Below are positions 52,703 to 61,643 of a stretch of 64,000 nt of DNA, piece by piece. Below the pieces are notes generated by a model. The model saw nothing but the letters and a program-made list of their open reading frames with translations, ran no database searches and was not told the DNA's origin. The translations under genes were made by a program, and so were the position numbers. Location of the stretch: NCBI RefSeq assembly GCF_000875975.1, contig NZ_BAWW01000057.1, forward strand, positions 1 to 64,000, in the 5' to 3' direction. Positions within the stretch are counted from its first letter, which is position 1. Each line of letters begins with the position of its first letter. Origin of the DNA: Parachlamydia acanthamoebae (lineage in GTDB: Bacteria; Chlamydiota; Chlamydiia; Chlamydiales; Parachlamydiaceae).

Positions 52703-55393
52703 ATGCGTGGTTCTTATAATATGCACAATCTCTATGTTCTCGATGCTTCAGGTTTTTTATATCGTTCTTATTTCGCGATTCGGAATATGACTAATAAGCA
52801 GGGAGAATCCACAAATGCTCTCTATGGTTTTATTCGTTCTGTATTGAAATTATTTAAAGACTTCAATCCTGAACATCTTGTTTGTGTGTTTGACGGACCT
52901 AATAATGCCAAAAAGCGGTTAGAGTTATATCCAAATTACAAAGCACACCGCTCAGCCATGCCTTCTGATTTACGCTATCAAATTGAATGGGCGCAAGATT
53001 TTTGCTCTCTGATGGGAATCCCTTATCTCTCCGTTCCTGAAGTAGAAGCTGACGATACAATGGGAACTGTTGCAAAATGGGCCGAACAGCAAGGCGCGAT
53101 TACATATCTTTGTACAAGCGATAAAGATATGGCGCAACTTGTCAATCCGCATGTTTTTCTTCTGAATACACACAAAGATAACACGATTTTAGACGCCGCG
53201 AGTATTGAAAAAGAGTGGGGTGTTCCTCCTAGTCAAATGGTTGATTTATTAGCCATGACGGGTGATGCTTCTGACAATATTCCGGGCTTGACAGGATTTG
53301 GCGAAAAAACGGCCGCCGCTTTGCTTCGGCAATTTGGTTCTCTCGACTATATTTTAGCTCATCCAGAAGAAGTTCCTGGCAAAAAGAAGCAGGAAACTCT
53401 TCAAACAGAGGCCGATCTTGCGCGCATAAGCCGAGACTTAGTCACAATCGATTTGAGCGTTGAGATTCCACAAGAGATTGCATTTTATAAAAAAACGGAT
53501 CCGGTAATAGACCCTTTAAAAACGTTTTATGCTCGCATGAATTTTAATTCTTTGCTGCGTGAACTAGGACAAGAAGAGCCAGTGGAAGCAGCCGTTGAGG
53601 CAGAAAAGGAAACGGTTGAATACGTGCTTGTCGATGAACCGGAGGCTTTTGATGCGCTTCTCAAAAATCTTTCTTCCGAAAAACAGATTTGTTTTGATAC
53701 CGAAACAACCGATATACAGCCGCTAAAAGCAGAACTTGTCGGAATTGGTTTTGGAATTCATCCTAAAAAAGCTTGGTATGTGCCTTTAAATGGAAAACTT
53801 GGGAAGCAGCGTGTTCTAGAGGGGGTAAAGCCTCTGTTTGAAAACTCGGCAATTGGTTTCTACGGGCATAATGTGAAATATGATTGGCATGTTTTGCAAA
53901 ACGAAGGCATTCAGATTCAAAATATCTGTTTTGATACCATTCTCGCCTCTTATATTTTAAATGCGCATAGTCGACAACATTCTTTAGAAGTTTTAGCTTT
54001 AGAGTATTTTGGAAAAGTGACGATTCCGATTAGTGAACTGATCGGGAAAGGAAAAAATGTATTGAGCATGCGTGATGTGCCCATTGAGCGGGTTACAGAA
54101 TATTGCTGTGAAGATGTCGATTTTACTTGTCGCTTAAAAGAAGTGCTTGAAAAGCAATTAAAGGAACGAGATCTTTTGAATTTATATCATCAAATTGAAC
54201 TGCCTTTACTCGTTGTGCTTGCTAAAATGGAGCGGAGGGGAATTTATGTCGATATTCCTTATTTAGAGCTGCTTTCGAAAGAGCTTACGCAAGAATTAAA
54301 AACCTTGCAAGAGTCGATTTATACGATGGCCGGAGAGGAGTTCAATTTAAATTCTCCCAAACAAGTGAGTGAATTGTTATTTATTAAGCTAGGAATCCCG
54401 GCTCCAAAAAAAACGGCTACGGGACATTCGACTAGTGCAGAAGTTCTAGAATTTTTGAAAAATGACTATCCATTGGCAGGTAAAATTCTAGAATATCGCC
54501 TTTTAGAGAAATTGCGATCCACTTATGTTGATGCTCTTCCTTCACAAGTGATTCCTCGAACGCATCGTATTCATTCCACTTTTAATCAATCTGTTGCGGC
54601 TACTGGACGCCTTTCTTCTCAAGATCCCAATCTTCAAAACATTCCAATACGAACAGAAGAAGGCCGAAAAATTCGAGGGGCTTTTCGACCAGAAAAAGAA
54701 GGGTGGAGCTTTCTTTCGGCTGACTATTCTCAAATAGAACTACGTCTTTTGGCTCATCTGAGCCAGGATCCAGTTTTAATGGCGGCTTTTCAAAATAATG
54801 AAGATATTCACACATATACAGCAGCTTCCATGTTTGAGATCCCTTTGGAGCAAGTGTCAAAAGAACAACGTTATCAAGCAAAAGCGATTAATTTTGGAAT
54901 TATTTATGGGCAGCAAGCCTTTGGATTGGCGCGCGAGTTAGGGATCGAAGTCAAACAAGCTTCAAAATTTATCACCATGTACTTTCAGCGTTACCCTAAA
55001 ATAAAAGAGTATCTGGATCAGAGCAAAGAAAATGCACGTGCCACGGGAAAGTCTGTTACGTTGACTGGGAGAGAGCGAATTATTCCTGAAATTTTAAGTA
55101 AAAATATGCAGATTCGGGCTGCAGCTGAACGGCTGGCAGTTAACACTCCTTTACAAGGAACGGCTGCAGATTTAATTAAAATGGCGATGCTGAAAATGGA
55201 CGAAGAAATTGAAAAACAGCATTTAAAAGGGTTCATGATTTTACAAATTCACGATGAATTGATTTTTGAAATTCCAGATGAAGAAATTTCACTTTTTTCT
55301 CAATTGGTTCCAGAGGTTATGCAAAGCGTTATGTTATTAAATGTTCCTTTAGTTGTTGACATCAATATTGGCAAAAATTGGAAAGAATGTTAA
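52703..55393 (+). CDS. polA: DNA polymerase I
   Basis: The protein has 896 residues from the first ATG; an ATG at 52721 (M-H-N-L-Y-V-L-D-A-S-G) fits the family start better. The 5'-nuclease domain spans about 1-290. A 3'-5' exonuclease domain keeps F-D-T-E-T-T (Asp/Glu present), so proofreading is likely. The polymerase domain has D-Y-S-Q-I-E-L-R, R-Y-Q-A-K-A-I-N-F-G-I-I-Y-G and Q-I-H-D-E-L. It acts in repair and Okazaki-fragment maturation. It overlaps coaE by 7 bases. Confidence 0.97.
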   Translation: MRGSYNMHNLYVLDASGFLYRSYFAIRNMTNKQGESTNALYGFIRSVLKLFKDFNPEHLVCVFDGPNNAKKRLELYPNYKAHRSAMPSDLRYQIEWAQDFCSLMGIPYLSVPEVEADDTMGTVAKWAEQQGAITYLCTSDKDMAQLVNPHVFLLNTHKDNTILDAASIEKEWGVPPSQMVDLLAMTGDASDNIPGLTGFGEKTAAALLRQFGSLDYILAHPEEVPGKKKQETLQTEADLARISRDLVTIDLSVEIPQEIAFYKKTDPVIDPLKTFYARMNFNSLLRELGQEEPVEAAVEAEKETVEYVLVDEPEAFDALLKNLSSEKQICFDTETTDIQPLKAELVGIGFGIHPKKAWYVPLNGKLGKQRVLEGVKPLFENSAIGFYGHNVKYDWHVLQNEGIQIQNICFDTILASYILNAHSRQHSLEVLALEYFGKVTIPISELIGKGKNVLSMRDVPIERVTEYCCEDVDFTCRLKEVLEKQLKERDLLNLYHQIELPLLVVLAKMERRGIYVDIPYLELLSKELTQELKTLQESIYTMAGEEFNLNSPKQVSELLFIKLGIPAPKKTATGHSTSAEVLEFLKNDYPLAGKILEYRLLEKLRSTYVDALPSQVIPRTHRIHSTFNQSVAATGRLSSQDPNLQNIPIRTEEGRKIRGAFRPEKEGWSFLSADYSQIELRLLAHLSQDPVLMAAFQNNEDIHTYTAASMFEIPLEQVSKEQRYQAKAINFGIIYGQQAFGLARELGIEVKQASKFITMYFQRYPKIKEYLDQSKENARATGKSVTLTGRERIIPEILSKNMQIRAAAERLAVNTPLQGTAADLIKMAMLKMDEEIEKQHLKGFMILQIHDELIFEIPDEEISLFSQLVPEVMQSVMLLNVPLVVDINIGKNWKEC

Positions 55394-55989
55394 AATATAG
55401 AAAAATAGCTGTAACAGGCGGTCTTTCTTCTGGCAAATCATCGGTTTGTCGTTTCTTTAAGGACCTCGGTGCATATGTGGTCAGCGCCGATTTAATTGTC
55501 CATCAACTTCTATCTCCAGAAACAGCCCCAGGTCAAAAAGTAATTCATCTTTTGGGGGAGGAGATCTTAGTTGATCGCCAGATCGATCGTTCTAAAGTCG
55601 CCCAAAAGGTTTTTAATAATCCGGAGCTTTTAAAATCATTAGAAAAAATTTTGCACCCAGCTGTGTGGGATGAAATCGAAAGAAGCTATCAAACTGCCTA
55701 CCGCGAACAGAACACTTCCCTCTTTGTGGCAGAGATCCCTTTACTTTTCGAAGCTGGAGCCGAAAACATATACGACAGCACAATTGCTATTCTGGCCGAT
55801 CCCAAAGTATCACAGCAACATTTTATGGATGCAACAGGTTTAGATGCCATCGCCTATGAAAAACGGATGGCCCAACAGCTGTCTCCCTACGAGAAAGCAC
55901 ACAGAGCTGATTATGTGATTATCAACAACGGCAATCTGGTTGATGTGCAGGAGATGGTAAAAATACTTTTTGATCAATTAACTCAATAA
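55387..55989 (+). CDS. coaE: dephospho-CoA kinase
   Basis: The protein has 200 residues from the ATG at 55387, inside the last codons of polA. The P-loop is V-T-G-G-L-S-S-G-K-S-S-V (about 9-20), then D-L-G-A-Y-V-V-S-A-D and L-H-P-A-V-W, and I-P-L-L-F-E. It adds the last phosphate to make coenzyme A. It is cotranscribed with polA and probably rho, which follows after 27 bases. Confidence 0.95.
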   Translation: MLKYRKIAVTGGLSSGKSSVCRFFKDLGAYVVSADLIVHQLLSPETAPGQKVIHLLGEEILVDRQIDRSKVAQKVFNNPELLKSLEKILHPAVWDEIERSYQTAYREQNTSLFVAEIPLLFEAGAENIYDSTIAILADPKVSQQHFMDATGLDAIAYEKRMAQQLSPYEKAHRADYVIINNGNLVDVQEMVKILFDQLTQ

Positions 55990-56016
55990 CCCTTCACTTA
56001 GGAGTCCGATTCTTTC

Positions 56017-57396
56017 ATGAATCCCGAAAATACTCAAGAAGAGACCTCGCCTGAGATCCTCTCAGCCGATAAAATGACTACAACCGAAAACTCTCAAAAC
56101 GAAGTCTCTTCCTCAAAAGAACAGGAGCCGGTCGTTGGAGAAATTACGCGTATTGCTGATATCCAGCGAATGAATATCGATCAGCTTAATCAATATGGTA
56201 AGAAAATTGGATTAAAGCATTTAGGTTCTTTGACAAAATCTCAAATGGTTTTCGAGATTGTAAAAGCAATTTCTGAAAATCCCAATGAGATTCTTTATGG
56301 CGAAGGAGTCTTGGAAGTTCTACCAGATGGTTTCGGATTTCTTCGTTCAACAAACTACAACTATCTTCCATCTGCAGAAGATATCTACGTTTCACCCGCA
56401 CAAATCCGCCGTTTTGACTTGAAAAAAGGGGATACTGTTTGCGGAACAATTCGTCCTCCAAAAGATAAAGAAAAATACTTTGCGCTTCTAAAAGTTGATA
56501 AAATCAACGGAAAGTCCCCAGAAAAAGCACGTGAAAGAATTTTATTTGAAAACTTGACACCGCTTTATCCAAATGAGCGTATGGTGATGGAGACGACTAA
56601 AGACAAGCTTTCTACTCGAGTGCTTGATCTCGCTGCACCAATCGGTAAAGGGCAGCGTGGACTTATTGTTGCGCCTCCTCGTTCCGGAAAAACGATGGTG
56701 CTGCAAGCCATGGCGAATGCGATTGCTATAAATAATCCTGAAATTGTGCTTATCGTGCTGTTGATTGACGAACGCCCTGAAGAAGTGACGGATATGCAAC
56801 GGATCGTGAAAGGTGAAGTCATTTCGTCTACCTTTGATGAACCTCCTGAAAGACACGTGCAAGTTGCTGAAATGGCCATTGAAAAAGCCAGAAGACTTGT
56901 TGAGCATGGTCGGGATGTTGTGATTCTTTTGGATTCGATTACTCGCTTGGCGAGAGCTTACAACACCATTCAGCCGCACTCCGGAAAGATCTTGACAGGT
57001 GGTATCGATGCGAATGCTCTTCATAAACCTAAACGATTCTTTGGAGCTGCTAGAAACATTGAGCAGGGTGGATCTTTAACAATCATCGCAACGGCTCTAA
57101 TTGAAACAGGTTCTCGTATGGATGAAGTGATCTTTGAAGAATTCAAAGGCACAGGTAACATGGAGCTCGTCCTAGATCGTCGTCTAGCTGATCGTCGTCT
57201 TTATCCTGCAATTGATCTAATTAAGAGTGGAACACGTAAAGAAGAGCTTCTTTACCATCCAAACGAATTAGAGAAAATCTATTTATTGCGTCAAGCTGTT
57301 GCAGATTTAGCTGCAGTCGATGCGATGAATTTATTGCTCGGACGCCTAAAGAAAACAAATAGCAACGTCGAATTCCTTCTTTCAATGAAAGAGTAA
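56017..57396 (+). CDS. rho: transcription termination factor Rho
   Basis: The protein has 459 residues. An acidic N-terminal extension of about 45 residues precedes the SAP-like helical and cold-shock RNA-binding parts (G-F-G-F-L-R-S near 109-115). The ATPase has [12 protein letters not shown] (Walker A), [10 protein letters not shown] and [12 protein letters not shown]. The hexamer ends untranslated transcripts. The coaE-rho order is that of chlamydiae. Confidence 0.97.
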   Translation: MNPENTQEETSPEILSADKMTTTENSQNEVSSSKEQEPVVGEITRIADIQRMNIDQLNQYGKKIGLKHLGSLTKSQMVFEIVKAISENPNEILYGEGVLEVLPDGFGFLRSTNYNYLPSAEDIYVSPAQIRRFDLKKGDTVCGTIRPPKDKEKYFALLKVDKINGKSPEKARERILFENLTPLYPNERMVMETTKDKLSTRVLDLAAPIGKGQRGLIVAPPRSGKTMVLQAMANAIAINNPEIVLIVLLIDERPEEVTDMQRIVKGEVISSTFDEPPERHVQVAEMAIEKARRLVEHGRDVVILLDSITRLARAYNTIQPHSGKILTGGIDANALHKPKRFFGAARNIEQGGSLTIIATALIETGSRMDEVIFEEFKGTGNMELVLDRRLADRRLYPAIDLIKSGTRKEELLYHPNELEKIYLLRQAVADLAAVDAMNLLLGRLKKTNSNVEFLLSMKE

Positions 57397-57410
57397 TTGA
57401 ATTCATTTGA

Positions 57411-57440
57411 GGGCTTCATCAGACAGATGAAGCCTCTTTT
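57411..57440 (+). terminator. intrinsic terminator after rho
   Basis: GGGCTTCATC and GATGAAGCCTC pair over about 10 bp with a 5-base loop, then TCTTTT. It ends the sppA-polA-coaE-rho region. Confidence 0.85.
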
Positions 57441-57521
57441 CACAAAATTCTTGATTTCGTTTCTCTGATCGACTAACAATAGTTTAAGTAATAGTGAATT
57501 TTTAATAATCTGAAGTGTAGG

Positions 57522-58370
57522 ATGAAGATGCGTTCATTTGTAATAGCAGGACTTTTTGGAGCGTTCGTAATCGGAGCTTGGTGGTTTTGGAATTACCATG
57601 AAGATATGCGCAATTTAGTGACCCAATATGTCGAAAATGGGGAAATTGTGACATTAGAAGCCCGTTTTACTCCTCAGCAAATTATGGATTTACATCGTGC
57701 TGAGCTATTAGGTGACGATCAAAGGGCATTCAAAGATCCCGCTTTAAAATTTCATCCTTACTTATTTATGGAAGTCAAATTCACGCAGCCCGACAAAAAA
57801 TCGCGGGAAGGTGTGGTCCTGTGGAGTCTCGTAGAAGGCGAAATGGTCATGAATACGCAAACGTGGGAAAAAACACATGGGTTTGAAGATTCGATTAATG
57901 CGGGAGCAACGCGCGAAGATTTCAAGGTGATGAATGCTCTCGCACAAAACAGAGGCTCCATGTCTCGTGAAAAGCTGCGACAAGTTTTAAATTTAGAGGA
58001 AGAAATCATAGAGCCGTGGATCGATAGTGCACGCCAAAAGCATCTTATCATTCAACGTGGAAATGATCTGCAATTGCATTTTCAAAATCCCAAAATTTTA
58101 GTATCTCCTCAGACAAAAATTTTCCATCGTCTCGTGACAAAGCCCTATGATCATACGCAGCGTGTCAGTCGCAAATATAGTCAAAGGCAAGTGGAAAAGA
58201 TTGCTCAAGCTGCATTTGGACAAGACTTTGCAATTCGTACGGTTAAAGAAGTGTATCTCCCTGTCTATCGTATTGAAGTCGCGAATCCGGATGGCTCAGT
58301 TATGACCTCTTATTGGAATGCTTTAACAGGTCAGCAGCTTCAGACATCTTATTTGGCAGATGCTGCCTAA
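57522..58370 (+). CDS. membrane-anchored uncharacterised protein downstream of rho
   Basis: The protein has 282 residues with one N-terminal membrane segment (about 6-23) and a long exported part. Around residues 140-185 is a helix-turn-helix-like stretch (S-M-S-R-E-K-L-R-Q-V-L-N-L). The C-terminus (Y-L-P-V-Y-R-I-E-V…G-S-V-M-T-S-Y-W-N-A-L-T-G-Q) recalls a PepSY-type or pilin-like beta hairpin, but not clearly. In Chlamydia an uncharacterised gene also follows rho. Function unknown. Confidence 0.75.
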   Translation: MKMRSFVIAGLFGAFVIGAWWFWNYHEDMRNLVTQYVENGEIVTLEARFTPQQIMDLHRAELLGDDQRAFKDPALKFHPYLFMEVKFTQPDKKSREGVVLWSLVEGEMVMNTQTWEKTHGFEDSINAGATREDFKVMNALAQNRGSMSREKLRQVLNLEEEIIEPWIDSARQKHLIIQRGNDLQLHFQNPKILVSPQTKIFHRLVTKPYDHTQRVSRKYSQRQVEKIAQAAFGQDFAIRTVKEVYLPVYRIEVANPDGSVMTSYWNALTGQQLQTSYLADAA

Positions 58371-58395
58371 AGGATAGCTTTAATTATCCTTTAGG
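58366..58395. terminator. terminator hairpin between convergent genes
   Basis: CCTAAAGGATA and TATCCTTTAGG pair over 11 bp with an 8-base loop. The left arm includes the stop codon of the 57522-58370 gene, and GTTTAA follows. It lies before the end of the convergent PTP gene, so it may serve both. Confidence 0.75.
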
Positions 58396-58404
58396 TTTAA
58401 TGAT

Positions 58405-60966
58405 TCATTCAGAAGCAATTTGATTGATTCTGTAATTAAAATAATTGACCGCAGAAATCAGCTGTTGATATGTCGCGACCATTCCATCACGCTGCACGCG
58501 AAGCGCCTTCAAAGCTTTTTCTACATTAAATTTGATCTTGCGAGGGTGGACTTTATCAACCTGGGTCAACTGCTGAATCGATTTTTCAATGGCAAGACAA
58601 AGAAAGACGAGTCCAGTCCTTCCAATTCCAGCACTACAGTGGATCAAAGTTGAAGAGTTGGGTAAGGTATTTTCCCATGCGATGATTCTGCAGACAAGAT
58701 CATGCAACTGTTCATTTGTTCTTCCTTCATGATCTTGCCAATCGGTCACATGCAGATGTCCAATCATTTGTTCCTGAGAGGTATCTTCGCACCGCACCAA
58801 AAAGTTTCTAAATTCTAGTCCGGTTCTAATGGGAATTTCTTCTATCAATTCTATATGGATTTTTTGCGAGCGTTGATCTATGAAAGAGAATACTTCTCCC
58901 TTGTTAGTAGGCCAATAAGGTTCACATTTCACAATAGAGCCTTCTGAACAAGCTGTTAGCATCACGATAAGAGAAGTTTCAACTTGCAATGCCCCACTCC
59001 AAAAGTCTCCTTGAGTAACCGGTAAGGGACCTTGAGCAGCATATCGATTCCTTTCATCAATTCCTCTGATAGGGCTCGCATTCAAATAAAAGCGAAGTTT
59101 TGGTGTCAAAGAATTGTATATATAAGGGACAACATTTCCGTAGCGATTGCGTGTATAATTGGCAGTTCCTTCGTGCGTATTCAAAACTTCACTGTAAGAG
59201 AGCTTTCTGACAAGCTCTTCTGCGTCTTCTTCTGACAGCGTTGTTATTTGATTTTCTTGAGTGACTTCCATAGCCTGACGAAGAGAAGTCTTTAGAACTA
59301 GAAGAAACAGCATTTTATTGAGATTTTTGGTTTCTTCTCGCAAGATCTCAACCCGCTGGAATCTATTTTGCAGAGTCATAAGCTCATAGCTGAAGGATTT
59401 AAAAGGAATGAGCGTTGAATTTTTAAAGGGCTGAAAACAAAATGAACATTTTTTGAGATTGATTTTCTTTAATGTTTTGGAATCCAAAATCTGGACCAAA
59501 GCAAAAGCATCAATCAAATCGATGTTTTCAAGTCCTAAATTTTCTAATTTCGGTAGACTAGCGATGGATTTTAAAGCCTTAGGAGACAAGATCCCTTCTG
59601 AGCGTTCTTTTTCCTTATCAGAAACATCATGGAATGTCAATTCCCTTAAATTTGTCATCAATTTCGGGCGTGTAAAGGGGGCTACGGAGCTCTTTCGATT
59701 GACTGTGATCACAATTTTTTCTAGCTGCGGCATTTTTTCAAACAAAGATAAATCGACCCAATTAGAGACAAAGGTAAGATGAAATTTCTTAAGATTGGGT
59801 AAAGTGGCAGCAGTTATCATCGTTTTCCATTTATCGGAGGTTTTTTTCGTAAATGTCAGGGATTCCAAGTTAGGAAACAATATTGAGATATTTTTGTGCA
59901 CGCCCGATTTCAATGCAATGCGTAAATTTTTTAAAAGAAAACCATATTTTTCTAATAAATCGACGTGATTCTTTCGAGACAAAGGGTTATTCAAAAAACT
60001 TGCTAAACATTGGGTGATTTGTCGATCAATAGCATTGGAAAATAGTCTGTCCACGAGATCGCTTTGAGGAGCTGGACCGCTTTTTTGCATCTCGACGAAG
60101 TTTTCTAATAAACTGAGATTAAACGCTGTCTCAGAGCAGTATTTAGCAAGATGATGGAGTCCTTTTTGATAATTCAATAGGATAGCCGCCCGGATATAAT
60201 CTGTGAGTTGTTCAGGATTAAGGGCGTTCAAGACTGTTGGCGTATCGGATAATGATGCTGTTAATAGCAACTCCAAAATAAAAGGGATGTTATCATTCAA
60301 TTCATCTAATTTTGAGAGAATGTCAGTTGTTTTAAAATCTCTTTGAAGTACCACAGAATAGAGTTGAAAAACTTTGCCATTACAATGAATCATGTAATCG
60401 GCATATTCATTCTCCTGGATTTGACTTAAATTTATCCGATAGTTGAGATCCACGAATCTTTTGATGACTTCAAGAGGCACAGCACGAGAGAATTTAAAAA
60501 GAGGGATATGGTTGGGCACGCGTATCAAAAATTTTTGGAAAAAATCTGGTAACCTTTTTAAGGATTCAAAGCTCAGAAATTCATCAAATTTTTTATCAAA
60601 TACAAGTACATTAGATCTCTTGAAATAAGAGCATACGAAGATGAAAGCCCGACAAAATTGCTCAAACTGTTGAGGGGTGAGTTTTTCCATATTTTCTAAA
60701 TAGCTATTCATTTTCCTAAAAAAATCGTCGATTTTGTTTTCAATCAATTGTTCTTTCGTTTCTGTACCTGGAGCCTTTGATGAAAAAGATGGTTGGTGTT
60801 CATCCCATTTTCTTTTTGTTGCTCGGAAGGTTTTGTTACTTGCGCTTGATGGAACTGAGATACTTTGTAATATTTGATGGGGGATAGGGTTCTGAGCCTC
60901 TGGTTGATAGGGGGGGCGTGTAGACGAAGGGCTTAGAGGATTTGGTGGGAAACCTGGGAATTGCAT
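58405..60966 (-). CDS. BTB-like/LRR-like/protein-tyrosine-phosphatase protein
   Basis: The protein has 853 residues. A Pro-rich N-terminus (1-70) is followed by a BTB-like domain (about 187-285, starting E-Y-A-D-Y-M-I-H-C-N-G-K-V-F). Leucine-rich-repeat-like segments follow (about 350-510; L-P-N-L-K-K-F-H-L, M-P-Q-L-E-K-I-V-I, L-P-K-L-E-N-L-G-L). A classical protein-tyrosine-phosphatase domain ends it (about 600-850). The PTP marks are R-N-R-Y (606-609), Q-G-P-L (645-648), the general-acid loop W-Q-D-H (Trp743, Asp745) and H-C-S-A-G-I-G-R-T-G (Cys777, Arg783). All catalytic residues are present. It should remove phosphate from Tyr, perhaps on targets bound by the BTB/LRR part. There is no signal peptide. 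A host-directed effector is the best inference. AAAAGG precedes the ATG. Confidence 0.8.
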   Translation of the reverse strand: MQFPGFPPNPLSPSSTRPPYQPEAQNPIPHQILQSISVPSSASNKTFRATKRKWDEHQPSFSSKAPGTETKEQLIENKIDDFFRKMNSYLENMEKLTPQQFEQFCRAFIFVCSYFKRSNVLVFDKKFDEFLSFESLKRLPDFFQKFLIRVPNHIPLFKFSRAVPLEVIKRFVDLNYRINLSQIQENEYADYMIHCNGKVFQLYSVVLQRDFKTTDILSKLDELNDNIPFILELLLTASLSDTPTVLNALNPEQLTDYIRAAILLNYQKGLHHLAKYCSETAFNLSLLENFVEMQKSGPAPQSDLVDRLFSNAIDRQITQCLASFLNNPLSRKNHVDLLEKYGFLLKNLRIALKSGVHKNISILFPNLESLTFTKKTSDKWKTMITAATLPNLKKFHLTFVSNWVDLSLFEKMPQLEKIVITVNRKSSVAPFTRPKLMTNLRELTFHDVSDKEKERSEGILSPKALKSIASLPKLENLGLENIDLIDAFALVQILDSKTLKKINLKKCSFCFQPFKNSTLIPFKSFSYELMTLQNRFQRVEILREETKNLNKMLFLLVLKTSLRQAMEVTQENQITTLSEEDAEELVRKLSYSEVLNTHEGTANYTRNRYGNVVPYIYNSLTPKLRFYLNASPIRGIDERNRYAAQGPLPVTQGDFWSGALQVETSLIVMLTACSEGSIVKCEPYWPTNKGEVFSFIDQRSQKIHIELIEEIPIRTGLEFRNFLVRCEDTSQEQMIGHLHVTDWQDHEGRTNEQLHDLVCRIIAWENTLPNSSTLIHCSAGIGRTGLVFLCLAIEKSIQQLTQVDKVHPRKIKFNVEKALKALRVQRDGMVATYQQLISAVNYFNYRINQIASE

Positions 60967-61007
60967 CGTTTGCCTTTTAGTTTATATAAAGAGAGATAGA
61001 AATGATA

Positions 61008-61049
61008 AAAATTCTTTGTACAGAGTGTTTGCTCAGCACAAAGAATTTT
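61008..61049 (-). terminator. intrinsic terminator after the thioredoxin gene
   Basis: AAAATTCTTTGT and ACAAAGAATTTT pair perfectly over 12 bp. On the minus strand a run of T follows, so it ends the thioredoxin transcript before the next gene. Confidence 0.85.
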
Positions 61050-61058
61050 CCTCAATGT

Positions 61059-61508
61059 TTAAAGATTTGATTCAACAAATTCTTTGAGGCCTTCTTCAGT
61101 TAGCGAGCCGACGTGACGTGAAATCTCTTTCCCATCTCGAAAAAGCACAATGGTTGGAATTGATTTAACCTGATACTCCGAGGTGGTCTTTGAAGCATTA
61201 TCTACGTTGAGCTTATAAAATGTGGCTATGCCTTGCATGTCTTGAGCGACTTTTACGAAAATAGGACCAAAAGAACGGCAAGGTCCACACCAAGGAGCAA
61301 AAAAGTCGACTAAAACATATCCTTCTTCAATCTTGGAAGAAAAATTTTCATCATTGAGTTCATCGACAGAAATTTCCTTGCTTACAAGTTTTTCTTCGAG
61401 ATAAAAAACTTTAGATGAATTTTCAGAATTGGTTTTAATATCTTCATTTGCAAAGCAAGCTGCACTTAATAATAGAAATAATGCAGAAAAGTAGTTTTTA
61501 TAATTCAT
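61059..61508 (-). CDS. exported thioredoxin
   Basis: The protein has 149 residues. A signal peptide (to about residue 20, cleavage near C-F-A) and a linker precede a thioredoxin fold with the active site W-C-G-P-C (73-77) and the cis-Pro in S-I-P-T-I-V. The core matches ordinary thioredoxin, but the exported location is unusual. Chlamydial envelopes are held by disulfides, so it may reduce or reshuffle bonds there. AAAGGA precedes the ATG. It lies between the two BTB-LRR-PTP genes on the same strand. Confidence 0.9.
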   Translation of the reverse strand: MNYKNYFSALFLLLSAACFANEDIKTNSENSSKVFYLEEKLVSKEISVDELNDENFSSKIEEGYVLVDFFAPWCGPCRSFGPIFVKVAQDMQGIATFYKLNVDNASKTTSEYQVKSIPTIVLFRDGKEISRHVGSLTEEGLKEFVESNL

Positions 61509-61643
61509 ATCAATTCCTTTTGTTAGTTATATTATAAATTTTATTGTTCATTTTATTGTTATTAGAGTTTAATATCAAATTATTAATTGTGGAGAGTAAA
61601 CAAGAAACTTACAGATGCATAAAGGTTTGAGTCAATTTTTTAC

